Shown: one piece after another, positions 1 through 7,620 of the stretch
Layout: each line of letters starts with the position of its first letter
Numbering within the stretch: the first letter of the stretch is position 1
Source: Actinomycetota bacterium
GTDB lineage: Bacteria > Actinomycetota > Acidimicrobiia > IMCC26256 > PALSA-610
DNA: 33,967 nt
Assembly (NCBI GenBank): GCA_005772765.1
Contig: SXIR01000079.1
Coordinates: 1 to 33,967 of the forward strand
Direction: 5' to 3'
Made by a program: the position numbers and the translations under genes
The notes under the pieces: model-generated
Told to the model about the DNA's origin: nothing
Seen by the model: only the letters and a program-made list of their open reading frames with translations
The model's database searches: none

Positions 1-328
1 GGTTGCCCTCCTGGATGAGGTCGAGCAACGGCAGGCCAGATGCCTGGTACTTCTTGGCGATCGAAACGACCAACCGGAGGTTGGCGTTCACGAACTCGCG
101 CTTGGCCTCTTCGCCATCGCGGACCGTTCGGCGCAACGCACGCTTCTGCGCGGGCGTCAGCTTCTTGGCGTTGGCGAGTTCATCGCCCGCGTCGCGGCCC
201 GCGTCGATGCGCTGGGCCAGCCGTACCTCTCCGTCTTTGTCGAGCAGCTCGTGGCGCCCGATGTCTTGGAGGTAAAGGCGGACGAGGTCCTGATCTTCAC
301 TACGTTCGCGTTCGTCAGAGAACTTCAC
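1..328 (-). CDS. RNA polymerase sigma-70 factor, principal/group 2 type (5' part only)
   Basis: The first 109 residues of a sigma-70 family factor are present; the gene runs off the left edge. Region 1.2 starts about residue 12 ([11 protein letters not shown], then a variant of the LL..EE.. segment). Region 2.1 is seen as [15 protein letters not shown] followed by [12 protein letters not shown], the near-invariant core-binding and start of the -10-recognition segment of primary sigma factors. Only about 11 residues precede region 1.2, so region 1.1 is missing, as in group 2 (SigB-like) factors or short principal factors; the two cannot be separated from this fragment. The start is GTG at 328-326, with AGGAA about 7 nt upstream. 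The GTG is followed by a Lys-Phe-Ser-Asp-Glu opening. It acts as a housekeeping or stationary-phase promoter-specificity subunit of RNA polymerase. The call to the sigma-70 family is secure; the group is not. Confidence 0.88.
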   Translation of the reverse strand, partial: MKFSDERERSEDQDLVRLYLQDIGRHELLDKDGEVRLAQRIDAGRDAGDELANAKKLTPAQKRALRRTVRDGEEAKREFVNANLRLVVSIAKKYQASGLPLLDLIQEGN

Positions 329-623
329 TTGGTTCCTGTTTCCTTTCGGCCCGCCAGGCGGTCACAGTCCGAATTGTCGGGTTCTCGTGCTACGCACCAG
401 CACCCAGAGAGTGTGACAGCAACGCGGCCAACGTGTGGGGCATTCCCACGACTTTTCACATTGTCCCAGGTCCGAGGCACCCGTGCACATCGAGGACCGG
501 GTTCGACCATTGCTCAATCGGTCACGGTGCGGTCACTGGGAACGGTTTTCGATGATTTCACGGACTGCCCAGGGTGTCCATGAGGCGGGAGTCACGTCCT
601 GGTTCCGTGTGATGATGCCTCAA
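329..623. other. Intergenic region upstream of the sigma gene
   Basis: These 295 bases separate the sigma gene start from the end of the acetoacetyl-CoA synthetase gene, both on the minus strand. No credible reading frame with a ribosome binding site is seen. The region must hold the sigma-gene promoter, but no clear -35/-10 pair could be picked. GGTCAC occurs at 520-525 and again 11 bp later at 531-536, with a third copy at 360-365. This spacing of one helical turn could mark a regulator site but may be chance. Confidence 0.4.
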
Positions 624-2561
624 TCACTCGGCCAATGCTGCGATTTTCTTGAACGCCTCGAGCGATTCGGCGTTGGCCAGGGCTTCGGTGTTGCGGACCG
701 GGCGACCGGCCACAACATCGGCCACCGCCAACTCGGCCAGTTTGCCGCTTCGGGTCCGAGGTAAATCGGCCACTGCGACGATGCGGGCGGGGACGTGGCG
801 CGGGGAGCACCGGGTTCGCACCGCGGCGCGGATCTCCGCCTCCAAGGCATCGTCGAGCACCGCGCCCCCGGCCAGGCGCACGAACAACACGACGCGGACG
901 TCGTTGGCCCAGGGCTGTCCGATCGCGAGCGCTTCGAGCACACCCGGGAGCGACTCGACCGCCCGATAGATCTCGGCCGTGCCGATCCGGACCCCGCCCG
1001 GATTCAGCGTGGCGTCGGAGCGCCCCGTGATCACGAAACCGCCTTCCGGAGTCGTCAATGCGAAGTCGCCGTGGGCCCATTGCCCGGCGAAGCGCTCGAA
1101 ATACGCGCCGCGATAGCGCGATCCGTCGGGGTCGTTGCCGAACTCGAGCGGCATCGACGGGAACGGCGCACGCACGACGAGCTCGCCGGTGGTGCCAACC
1201 GGTACGGGTGCGCCGTCGTCGCCCGCAACCGCCACGTCGACGCCGAGCGCCGGGGCCTGGATCTGGCCGGCGTACACCGGCGCGGTCGGGTTGCCCATCA
1301 CGAGGCAGCCGCACAGGTCGGTGCCGCCGCTGATCGACGCGAGGTGCACGTCGGACGAAATGGCCGAGTACACGTAATCGAATCCTTCGGCAACCAACGG
1401 CGACCCGGTCGAACACACCGTCCGGATGTTCGTCAGGTCGTGGTGGTCTTGGGGTCGAACGGCTTCCTTGCGGAGCGCGTCGAGGAACTTGGCGCCAACG
1501 CCGAGCAGGTCGACGCCGTGACGTTCGGCGACCGCGAACAAGCGCAGGGGGTCGGGGTGGAACGGTGAACCCTCCGTCAGCACGATCGTCACACCGCTCA
1601 CCAGCGCACCGACGAGCCAGTTCCACATCATCCAACCGGTCGTCGTGAAGTACATCGCCCGATCGCCGGGTCGCAGGTCGCACTGCAGCCGGTGCTCTGC
1701 GAGGTGCTTCAACAGCACCCCGCCCGCACGGTGCACGATGCACTTCGGAACCCCGGTCGTGCCGCTGCTGAAGAGCGTGAAGATCGGCTGGTCGAACGGC
1801 AGGGGCGTCGGAGCGAACTCGGGTTCGGCGTCGCCCGCCACCCAATCGGCCCACGCCGTGGTGCCCGCGAGATCGGCATCGGCATCGGCGGCGAGCGTCG
1901 CGACGACCACAGTCCGTCGTAACGACGGCAGCCCGGCCACGACCTCGGCGAGCTCAGCTCGTCGGTCGAACGTCTTGCCGCCGTAGCGGTAGCCGTCGGC
2001 GGCAACCAATACCACTGGATCGATCTGCGCGAACCGATCGAGCACCCCCTGCACGCCGAAATCCGGCGAACAACTCGAGAACGTCGCGCCGACGCTGGCC
2101 GCGGCGAGAAACGTCACGACCGTCTCGGCAACGTTGGGCATCCAGGCAACGACTCGAGTGTTCGGGCCGGCACCATCGGCTCGCAACGCGGCGGCGACCG
2201 CACCGACCTGGCTCCGGAGTTGCTCCCACGTGGTGACGCGATCGGCGCGGTCTTCGGCGACCTCGACGATCGCCGGACCGTGGCGTTCGGCGCGCAAGAC
2301 GTTCGCCGCGTAGTTCAACGAGGCGTCAGGAAAGAACCGCGCCCCAGGCATCGCGTCGCGGTCGATCGATGTCCGATCGCCGCGCACTCCAACGACATCG
2401 CCGAAATCCCAGACCGCGGCCCAGAACTCCTCTCGATGCTCCACCGACCACGCGTGCAGATCGGCGAACTCCCGAGCGTGCGGCGCATATCGCGCCATGA
2501 ACGCGCTGAGTTGTGTGTCAGCGATGCGCTTCGGCGACGGTGTCCACAGCGGCAGGCTCAT
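624..2561 (-). CDS. Acetoacetyl-CoA synthetase (acetoacetate-CoA ligase)
   Basis: This 645-residue cytosolic ANL-superfamily enzyme activates acetoacetate to acetoacetyl-CoA using ATP and CoA. The N-terminal acetyl-CoA-synthetase-type cap is followed by the adenylation core. The ATP-binding loop SSGTTGVPK lies at about residues 265-273, and the acyl-site and hinge segments follow. The C-terminal domain carries the acetyl-regulated catalytic lysine in LPRTRSGK (about residue 607). Length and the WxPS..RI opening fit acetoacetyl-CoA synthetase better than acetyl-CoA synthetase. The ATG at 2561 gives the usual family N-terminus MSLPLWTPS; a GTG 24 bases upstream is in frame but adds residues the family lacks. 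Neither start has a strong Shine-Dalgarno sequence. It lies 93 bp behind kynureninase on the same strand, so co-transcription in amino-acid or ketone-body use is possible but not shown. Confidence 0.88.
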   Translation of the reverse strand: MSLPLWTPSPKRIADTQLSAFMARYAPHAREFADLHAWSVEHREEFWAAVWDFGDVVGVRGDRTSIDRDAMPGARFFPDASLNYAANVLRAERHGPAIVEVAEDRADRVTTWEQLRSQVGAVAAALRADGAGPNTRVVAWMPNVAETVVTFLAAASVGATFSSCSPDFGVQGVLDRFAQIDPVVLVAADGYRYGGKTFDRRAELAEVVAGLPSLRRTVVVATLAADADADLAGTTAWADWVAGDAEPEFAPTPLPFDQPIFTLFSSGTTGVPKCIVHRAGGVLLKHLAEHRLQCDLRPGDRAMYFTTTGWMMWNWLVGALVSGVTIVLTEGSPFHPDPLRLFAVAERHGVDLLGVGAKFLDALRKEAVRPQDHHDLTNIRTVCSTGSPLVAEGFDYVYSAISSDVHLASISGGTDLCGCLVMGNPTAPVYAGQIQAPALGVDVAVAGDDGAPVPVGTTGELVVRAPFPSMPLEFGNDPDGSRYRGAYFERFAGQWAHGDFALTTPEGGFVITGRSDATLNPGGVRIGTAEIYRAVESLPGVLEALAIGQPWANDVRVVLFVRLAGGAVLDDALEAEIRAAVRTRCSPRHVPARIVAVADLPRTRSGKLAELAVADVVAGRPVRNTEALANAESLEAFKKIAALAE

Positions 2562-2654
2562 CGCGCCCGACCGTAGCGAACGCACGGCGAACCGCCACGA
2601 GCCGCGTTGCGATGGGTGATCGCTCGAACGCGCACGTCGATTCGCACGGGCTCG

Positions 2655-3899
2655 TCAGGTCACCCGGCCGGGTGAGTCGGTGTAGGCATCGAGTGCAGTC
2701 GAGTCGACGATCGTCGCGAAGGTCTCGACGGCCGTCACCACATCGACGAACGACGTCGACAACGGCGCAAGTCCGAGCCGGAGCCGGTCGGGCGGGCGGA
2801 AGTCGGCAACGATGCCGCGATCGCGACCCGCTCGGCTGATCCGAGATGCATCGGGGTGACGTAGCGACACGTGCCCGCCCCGCCGGTCGGCGACACGCGG
2901 CGTTTCGACCTGTGCCGACCCGAGGCGCACGTCGACGAGGTCGAAGGTCAGCGCACCGAGCGCCGCTCGTTTCGCGTCGATCGCCGCGATTCCCGCCGAC
3001 TCCACGAGCGCGACCCCTTCGTCGACGAGCGCCAGACCGATCACCGGCGGCGTGCCGACGCCGAACTGGCGCATCCGGATGCCCGGGTCGTAGCGATCGC
3101 CCATCGCGAACTGGTCGCGCTGTCCCCACCAACCCCAGATCGGTTGGCGCCACTCGGCTTGGCGGCTCGCGCGCACGTAGGCGAACGCCGGCGCACCCGG
3201 CCCACCATGGAGGTACTTGTAGGTGCAACCAACAGCAGCATCGACGCCCCAGGCATCGAGGTGCACGGGCACCACCCCGGCCGCGTGGCTCAGATCCCAC
3301 ACGACGACGGCACCGGCGCCGCGTACCGCCGTCGTGCATTCGGCGACGTCGAGGCGCGCGCCGCTGCGAAAATCGACCATCGAGATCACGACGACGTCGG
3401 CACGATGGTGGCGCACCAGGTCGGCGAGTTCGTCGGCGGCGATGCCACCGGGAGGAACCACGAAGGTCGCGCACCGGCCGCCCAGCGCATCGGCAACACC
3501 CGCCGCGACGTAACGGTCGGTCGGAAACTCACCCTCGGGCACGAGCACCGTCGGGCGGTCGAGGTTGCGAGCGACCGCGTGCACCACCTTGTACAGCTGC
3601 ACCGAAGTCGAATCGCCGACGACGCACTGGCCCGGTGCCGAACCGATCAGGCCGCCGAGTCGATCACCGACGACCCACGGGAGATCGATCCAGTCGTCCC
3701 AAGCTTCGACGAGTCGCGTGGCCCAATCGTCGAGCACGCCGATCGCACGTTCCCGCCCGCGTGCGGTGGGACGACCCAACGAGTTGCCGTCGAGATAGAC
3801 GAGCCCGGGCGGAATCGGCACCAGCGCGCTCCGGTGAATCGCGAGCGGATCTGCCGTGTCGAGCGCCGCGGCGCGCGCCCGAAACTCGTCTGCGTTCAT
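2655..3899 (-). CDS. kynU: Kynureninase
   Basis: This 414-residue PLP enzyme of aminotransferase fold type I hydrolyses kynurenine (or 3-hydroxykynurenine) to anthranilate (or 3-hydroxyanthranilate) plus alanine in tryptophan breakdown. Signature segments are YLDGNSLG near residue 36, the cofactor-ring contacts D202 and H205 in WDLSHAAGVVPVHLD, and the Schiff-base lysine K228 in GCTYKYLHGGPG. The C-terminal half keeps the WWG and RMRQFGVGTPPVIG segments typical of the family. Length is normal. The start is ATG 3899. Only 26 bp separate it from the divergent methyltransferase start, so the two promoters must overlap. No other kynurenine-pathway gene lies nearby, so it could serve tryptophan catabolism encoded elsewhere. 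Confidence 0.93.
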   Translation of the reverse strand: MNADEFRARAAALDTADPLAIHRSALVPIPPGLVYLDGNSLGRPTARGRERAIGVLDDWATRLVEAWDDWIDLPWVVGDRLGGLIGSAPGQCVVGDSTSVQLYKVVHAVARNLDRPTVLVPEGEFPTDRYVAAGVADALGGRCATFVVPPGGIAADELADLVRHHRADVVVISMVDFRSGARLDVAECTTAVRGAGAVVVWDLSHAAGVVPVHLDAWGVDAAVGCTYKYLHGGPGAPAFAYVRASRQAEWRQPIWGWWGQRDQFAMGDRYDPGIRMRQFGVGTPPVIGLALVDEGVALVESAGIAAIDAKRAALGALTFDLVDVRLGSAQVETPRVADRRGGHVSLRHPDASRISRAGRDRGIVADFRPPDRLRLGLAPLSTSFVDVVTAVETFATIVDSTALDAYTDSPGRVT

Positions 3900-3925
3900 C
3901 GGCTTCGCAGCGTACGGTCGTCGCG

Positions 3926-4723
3926 GTGAACGACGACGTCTACACCCACGGCCATCACGACTCGGTGCTGCGGAGCCACCGCTGGCGCACCGCCGAGAAC
4001 TCTGCGGCCTACCTCCTCGGACATCTGCGGCCCGGGCTCGATCTGCTCGACGTCGGGTGTGGTCCGGGGACGATCACCGTCGACCTGGCCGCGCGGGTGG
4101 CCCCGGGCCGCGTCGTCGGCCTCGACCCCGCGGCGGATGTGATCGCGCAAGCCGCGGCGAACGCCCCATCGACGAACGTCGAGTTCTGCACCGGCAACGT
4201 CTACGCGCTCGATTTCGGCGACGAGAGCTTCGATGTCGTGCACGCACACCAGGTCCTCCAACACCTCACCGATCCCGTCGCCGCGCTGCGCGAGATGTGC
4301 CGAGTGCTGCGAGCGGGCGGAACCCTGGCCGTTCGAGACAGCGATTATCGACAGTTCGCGTGGGCACCGGCCGACCCGCGTCTCGATCGCTGGATGGAGC
4401 TGTACCAACGCGTGACGCGCCACAACGGTGCCGAGCCCGACGCCGGCCGTTACCTCCTCGCGTGGGTGCGCGGCGCGGGCTTCGACGACGTCAGGGTGTC
4501 GACATCGACGTGGACGTTCGCCGACGACGAGTCGCGAGCGTGGTGGGGCTCGCTCTGGGCCGACCGAGCCACGCAATCGAGCTTCGCGACACAAGCGGTG
4601 GAGTACGGATTCGCGACCATCGACGAGTTGACGCAGATCTCCGAAGGATTCCACGACTGGTCGACCAACGCCAACGGCTACTTCTGCATCCCGCACGGCG
4701 AGATTCTCGCGACGCGTCGCTGA
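3926..4723 (+). CDS. SAM-dependent methyltransferase, class I (UbiE/Methyltransf_11 type)
   Basis: A 265-residue Rossmann-fold methyltransferase, substrate unknown. The AdoMet-binding motif I is LDVGCGPG at residues 41-48. The acidic end of strand 2 (GLDPAADV), motif II (NVYALDFGDESFDVVHAHQVL) and the post-motif segment (EMCRVLRAGGTLAVRDSDY) follow in the usual order. The opening DVYTHGHHDSVLRSHRWRTAENSAAYL is typical of a family often annotated only as methyltransferase. The start GTG 3926 is chosen because homologues begin close to the DVYTHGH segment. There is no Shine-Dalgarno sequence, but a TACGGT hexamer ends 7 nt before the GTG, so a leaderless transcript is possible. It faces the phosphotransferase-fold gene end to end. 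Confidence 0.82.
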   Translation: MNDDVYTHGHHDSVLRSHRWRTAENSAAYLLGHLRPGLDLLDVGCGPGTITVDLAARVAPGRVVGLDPAADVIAQAAANAPSTNVEFCTGNVYALDFGDESFDVVHAHQVLQHLTDPVAALREMCRVLRAGGTLAVRDSDYRQFAWAPADPRLDRWMELYQRVTRHNGAEPDAGRYLLAWVRGAGFDDVRVSTSTWTFADDESRAWWGSLWADRATQSSFATQAVEYGFATIDELTQISEGFHDWSTNANGYFCIPHGEILATRR

Positions 4724-4762
4724 CGCTGCCTGGCGATTTCCACGATCGCGCTCAGGGTGCAG

Positions 4763-5785
4763 CTACGTGATGAGCTGCATCAGCAACTGCGTCACGGGAT
4801 TGTCGCCTCGGAACTCGGGGCCGACGAGCCCGAGCGCGGCCAGGTCCGTGGCGACCCGAATCATGATCGCGGCGCTGCGCACGCCGCCCCACACCTCGTA
4901 CCAATCGATGTCGACCACGTCGCGGCCCAGCGCGTGCTCGTAGGCAGCAATGGTGCCGGCACGATCGGGAAATCCCGCGAGCTGCGGCGCGAACTGCAGT
5001 GCGGTGCGCTCGAGAAACAGGTACCAACCGAGGTCGAGTTCGGCCGGGCCGAGCGATGCCATCTCCCAATCGAGGACCGACCTGAGAAGCGGTTCGTCGT
5101 TCGGGTCGTGCGAGAAGACGATGTTGCCGAGGCGGGTGTCTCCCCACACGAGCGACGGTGCAGGTTCGTCGGTCGGCCGATGCTCTCCACACCACCTCAG
5201 CGCGACGTCGATCAGCTCGAATCGCTCCCCGCCCGCCGCCCAGTCGAGATACGCGCTCCAGTACTCGAACTCGCGCTCGAGTCCGATGCCGGGCAAGAAC
5301 CCCAAGCCGGCCGACGCCCAGTCGACGCGATGGATTGTCGCCAGGGCGTCGATTGCTACGTCGAAATGCCGGCGTTGTGCATCCGGTTCGAGATTTTTCA
5401 GCCAACCCTCGAAGTGATAGCCGGGATTGTCGCTTGGGATCCGACCCTCGACCCGGTCCATGACCACGAACTCGCGGCCGAGCACCGCACGGTCGGTCTC
5501 GTACCAGAGCACGCTCGGGACCGGGATCGTGCCGACCGACCGCAATGCGTCCATGACCTTTGCCTGCGCTGCGAGGTCGTAGTTGGGAAACAGTCCCGCG
5601 CCCGCCGGCGGCAATCGCACGACGAGGCCCCGCGGCCCGGCGCCCCAGTCGGCATCGACCAACCACGTCTCGCTCGACAGTCCGCCCGACTTGGGGCGCT
5701 CGACGTTGCCGATGTCGACCGACGCGACACCGAGACGTTCGGCCAACCACTGCCCCAGCACGTGCGTTGCGCCGTCCCCGTCCAC
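4763..5785 (-). CDS. Phosphotransferase family protein (APH/ACAD10-like kinase fold)
   Basis: A 340-residue protein with the aminoglycoside-phosphotransferase fold. The N-lobe is near residues 25-110, with SGGLSSETWLVD as nucleotide-loop equivalent and LVVRLPP carrying the lysine-position strand. The catalytic loop is LVWGDTRLGNIVF, and the metal-binding aspartate is in SVLDWEMASLGP followed by ELDLGWYL. The catalytic loop has Trp where classic antibiotic kinases have His; this variant is common in the ACAD10/11-like branch, which is linked to acyl-CoA or hydroxyacid metabolism rather than resistance. The substrate cannot be read from sequence. The start is GTG at 5785. The hairpin that ends the ABC exporter operon lies just upstream of this start. 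Confidence 0.8.
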   Translation of the reverse strand: MDGDGATHVLGQWLAERLGVASVDIGNVERPKSGGLSSETWLVDADWGAGPRGLVVRLPPAGAGLFPNYDLAAQAKVMDALRSVGTIPVPSVLWYETDRAVLGREFVVMDRVEGRIPSDNPGYHFEGWLKNLEPDAQRRHFDVAIDALATIHRVDWASAGLGFLPGIGLEREFEYWSAYLDWAAGGERFELIDVALRWCGEHRPTDEPAPSLVWGDTRLGNIVFSHDPNDEPLLRSVLDWEMASLGPAELDLGWYLFLERTALQFAPQLAGFPDRAGTIAAYEHALGRDVVDIDWYEVWGGVRSAAIMIRVATDLAALGLVGPEFRGDNPVTQLLMQLIT

Positions 5786-5801
5786 GCCCGCACCGTAGTT
5801 G

Positions 5802-5846
5802 AGGTGCGTCGATAGGGTCCGTCTTTCGGGCCCTATCGACGCACCT
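5802..5846 (-). terminator. Long perfect hairpin across the stop codon of the ABC exporter operon
   Basis: Two 19-nt arms, 5802-5820 and 5828-5846, are complementary over their full length (one G-T pair) with a 7-nt loop, GTCTTTC on the plus strand. The right arm contains the last codons and the TAG stop of the second ABC exporter gene. The left arm is therefore an inverted copy of that gene end. There is no T-run after the stem in either direction, so it is not a textbook intrinsic terminator. It could be a terminator of the T-less actinobacterial kind, an mRNA-stabilising 3' hairpin, or a structure in the leader of the next gene, which starts 17 bases further on. Confidence 0.6.
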
Positions 5847-7620
5847 GGTCGTGGGACTCGGCGGCGGCGCGGGTGGCGGCGACCCAGCGAGCGAAGGCGC
5901 CGCCGTGTGCCTCGAGTTCGAGCGGAGGTCCGTCTTCGATCACCCGACCGTGTTCCATCACCAACACTCGATCGGCGCGCAGCGCCGTATTGATGCGGTG
6001 CGCGATCACGATCGCCGTCCGGTCGGCCAGCAGCCGATGCATGGCGTCTTCGACCAGCATGTCGGTCGCGGGGTCGAGATTGCTTGTCGCCTCGTCGAGC
6101 ACGATGACAAGTGGTTCAGCGACAAACGCACGCGCCAGCGCCACCAACTGCCGTTGCCCCGACGACAACGTCAACCCACGGTTGCTCACGACCGCGTCGA
6201 GTCCATCAGGGATCGCGTCGAGCCGATCGGCGAATCCCAGCGCCGCGCACGCCCGCTCGATCTCGTCACGACTGGCATCCGGTCGCGAGATGCCGATGTT
6301 GTCCGCCACGGTCCCGTCGAACAAGAAGCCTTCTTGGGGTACGACGACCACATGACGGCGCAACGACGACGACGTCAGCACCCGCACGTCCTGGCCGTCG
6401 ACCGAGACCCGCCCTTCCGTCGGGTCGTAGAACCGCGCCAGGAGCTTCGCGAGCGTGCTCTTGCCTGCGCCGCTCGTTCCGACGACGGCAACTCGCTGAC
6501 AGGGCGGGATCTCGAGGTCGAGATGCGAGATGACGTCGGGTGCGTCGTCGCTGTATCGGAAACGCACTCCTTCGATGTGAATCGCGCCCGATCCCGGGAC
6601 GAAGTCGACCGCTCCTGGATGTTCGACCAACTTCGGCCGACGCGCCTTGAACTCGAACACCCGAGCGAAACTTGCGCCCGCCGACTGCAGCATCGAGTTC
6701 AGTTCGGTGAACTGCTGAATCGGCTCGAACAGCCGGTTGAGGTAGATCGTGAAGGCGACAACCGTGCCCAGCGTGATCGCGTCTCGATTGACGAGCGCAG
6801 CCCCGACGCCGATCACCGACGCCAACGCGACCGGGTGCAAGAACTCGATCGTCGAGTAGTAGGTGGCCGCGAACCGACCACTGCGCCGCTTTGCGTCGTA
6901 GGTGTCGTGGCTGACGTCACGGAAGACCTCTTGCAGGTCGGGTTCGATCGCGAACGCCTGCACGACACGCATGCCGACGATCGACTCGTTGACGTGCGCC
7001 AGCATGTTGCTCGTCGCCTCGCGAATGTCGAGCTGCACCGAGTACGCACGCGGCCGATACCAGATCGAGATCGCGACGAGCACGGGCACGACGATGAACG
7101 CCGCCAGCGCCAACTGCCACGACCGTACGAACATGACCGTGGCGGTGAACGTGAACAACGCACCGGCCCGCAGCACCATCGACAGACCGATTTGCACGAA
7201 CTGTTGGAGGTTCTCGACGTCGGCCGTGAGTCGGGCGACGAGCCGGCCCGCCGGTTCATGGGTGAAGTAGTCGAGGTCGAGCCGATAGAGATGATCCATC
7301 AACGACCCGCGCAAGTCGTGCAGATACCGCTCGGCGAAACGGCCCATCCACCGATACTCGATCCAGCTCCCGACGAACTGGCCGAGCACGCACGCGATCC
7401 CCAAGGCCAGCGATCGCCAGACCCACGTGGTCGAGCCACCCTCGACCCCGCGGTCGATGGCGAGCGCGATGACCAGCGGCATCGCGACTGCACTCGTGGT
7501 CATCAACAACACGCCCACACATGCCGTGAGGTAGTCACGTCGATGCGGACGGAACTCGGCAAGCATTTGGCGCATGGGCGGTCTCGGCGGCGGCGGCTCC
7601 CATGCCGCGGCAATTCGCAT
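5833..7620 (-). CDS. ABC exporter half-transporter, ATPase-competent partner
   Basis: A 595-residue fused membrane/ATPase half-transporter. Six hydrophobic segments span about residues 30-310, followed by a nucleotide-binding domain. Walker A is GTSGAGKS (381-388), the Q-loop is VVPQEGFLF, Walker B is VIVLDEATSNLD with catalytic Glu 510, and the H-loop is VIAHR (His 541). Its signature motif is LSSGQ (485-489) instead of LSGGQ. It starts on a TAATG junction shared with the stop of the upstream half-transporter, behind a GGGGGAGG ribosome site, so the two proteins are made together and should pair. The substrate (lipid, drug or peptide) is unknown. The stop codon lies inside a strong hairpin. 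Confidence 0.92.
   Translation of the reverse strand: MRIAAAWEPPPPRPPMRQMLAEFRPHRRDYLTACVGVLLMTTSAVAMPLVIALAIDRGVEGGSTTWVWRSLALGIACVLGQFVGSWIEYRWMGRFAERYLHDLRGSLMDHLYRLDLDYFTHEPAGRLVARLTADVENLQQFVQIGLSMVLRAGALFTFTATVMFVRSWQLALAAFIVVPVLVAISIWYRPRAYSVQLDIREATSNMLAHVNESIVGMRVVQAFAIEPDLQEVFRDVSHDTYDAKRRSGRFAATYYSTIEFLHPVALASVIGVGAALVNRDAITLGTVVAFTIYLNRLFEPIQQFTELNSMLQSAGASFARVFEFKARRPKLVEHPGAVDFVPGSGAIHIEGVRFRYSDDAPDVISHLDLEIPPCQRVAVVGTSGAGKSTLAKLLARFYDPTEGRVSVDGQDVRVLTSSSLRRHVVVVPQEGFLFDGTVADNIGISRPDASRDEIERACAALGFADRLDAIPDGLDAVVSNRGLTLSSGQRQLVALARAFVAEPLVIVLDEATSNLDPATDMLVEDAMHRLLADRTAIVIAHRINTALRADRVLVMEHGRVIEDGPPLELEAHGGAFARWVAATRAAAESHDQVRR

Noticed and set aside
5113-5160. Trp replacing His in the catalytic loop of the phosphotransferase-like protein as a sign of inactivation
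   Set aside because: The WGD..LGN form is common in the ACAD10/11-like branch and the catalytic Asp is retained.
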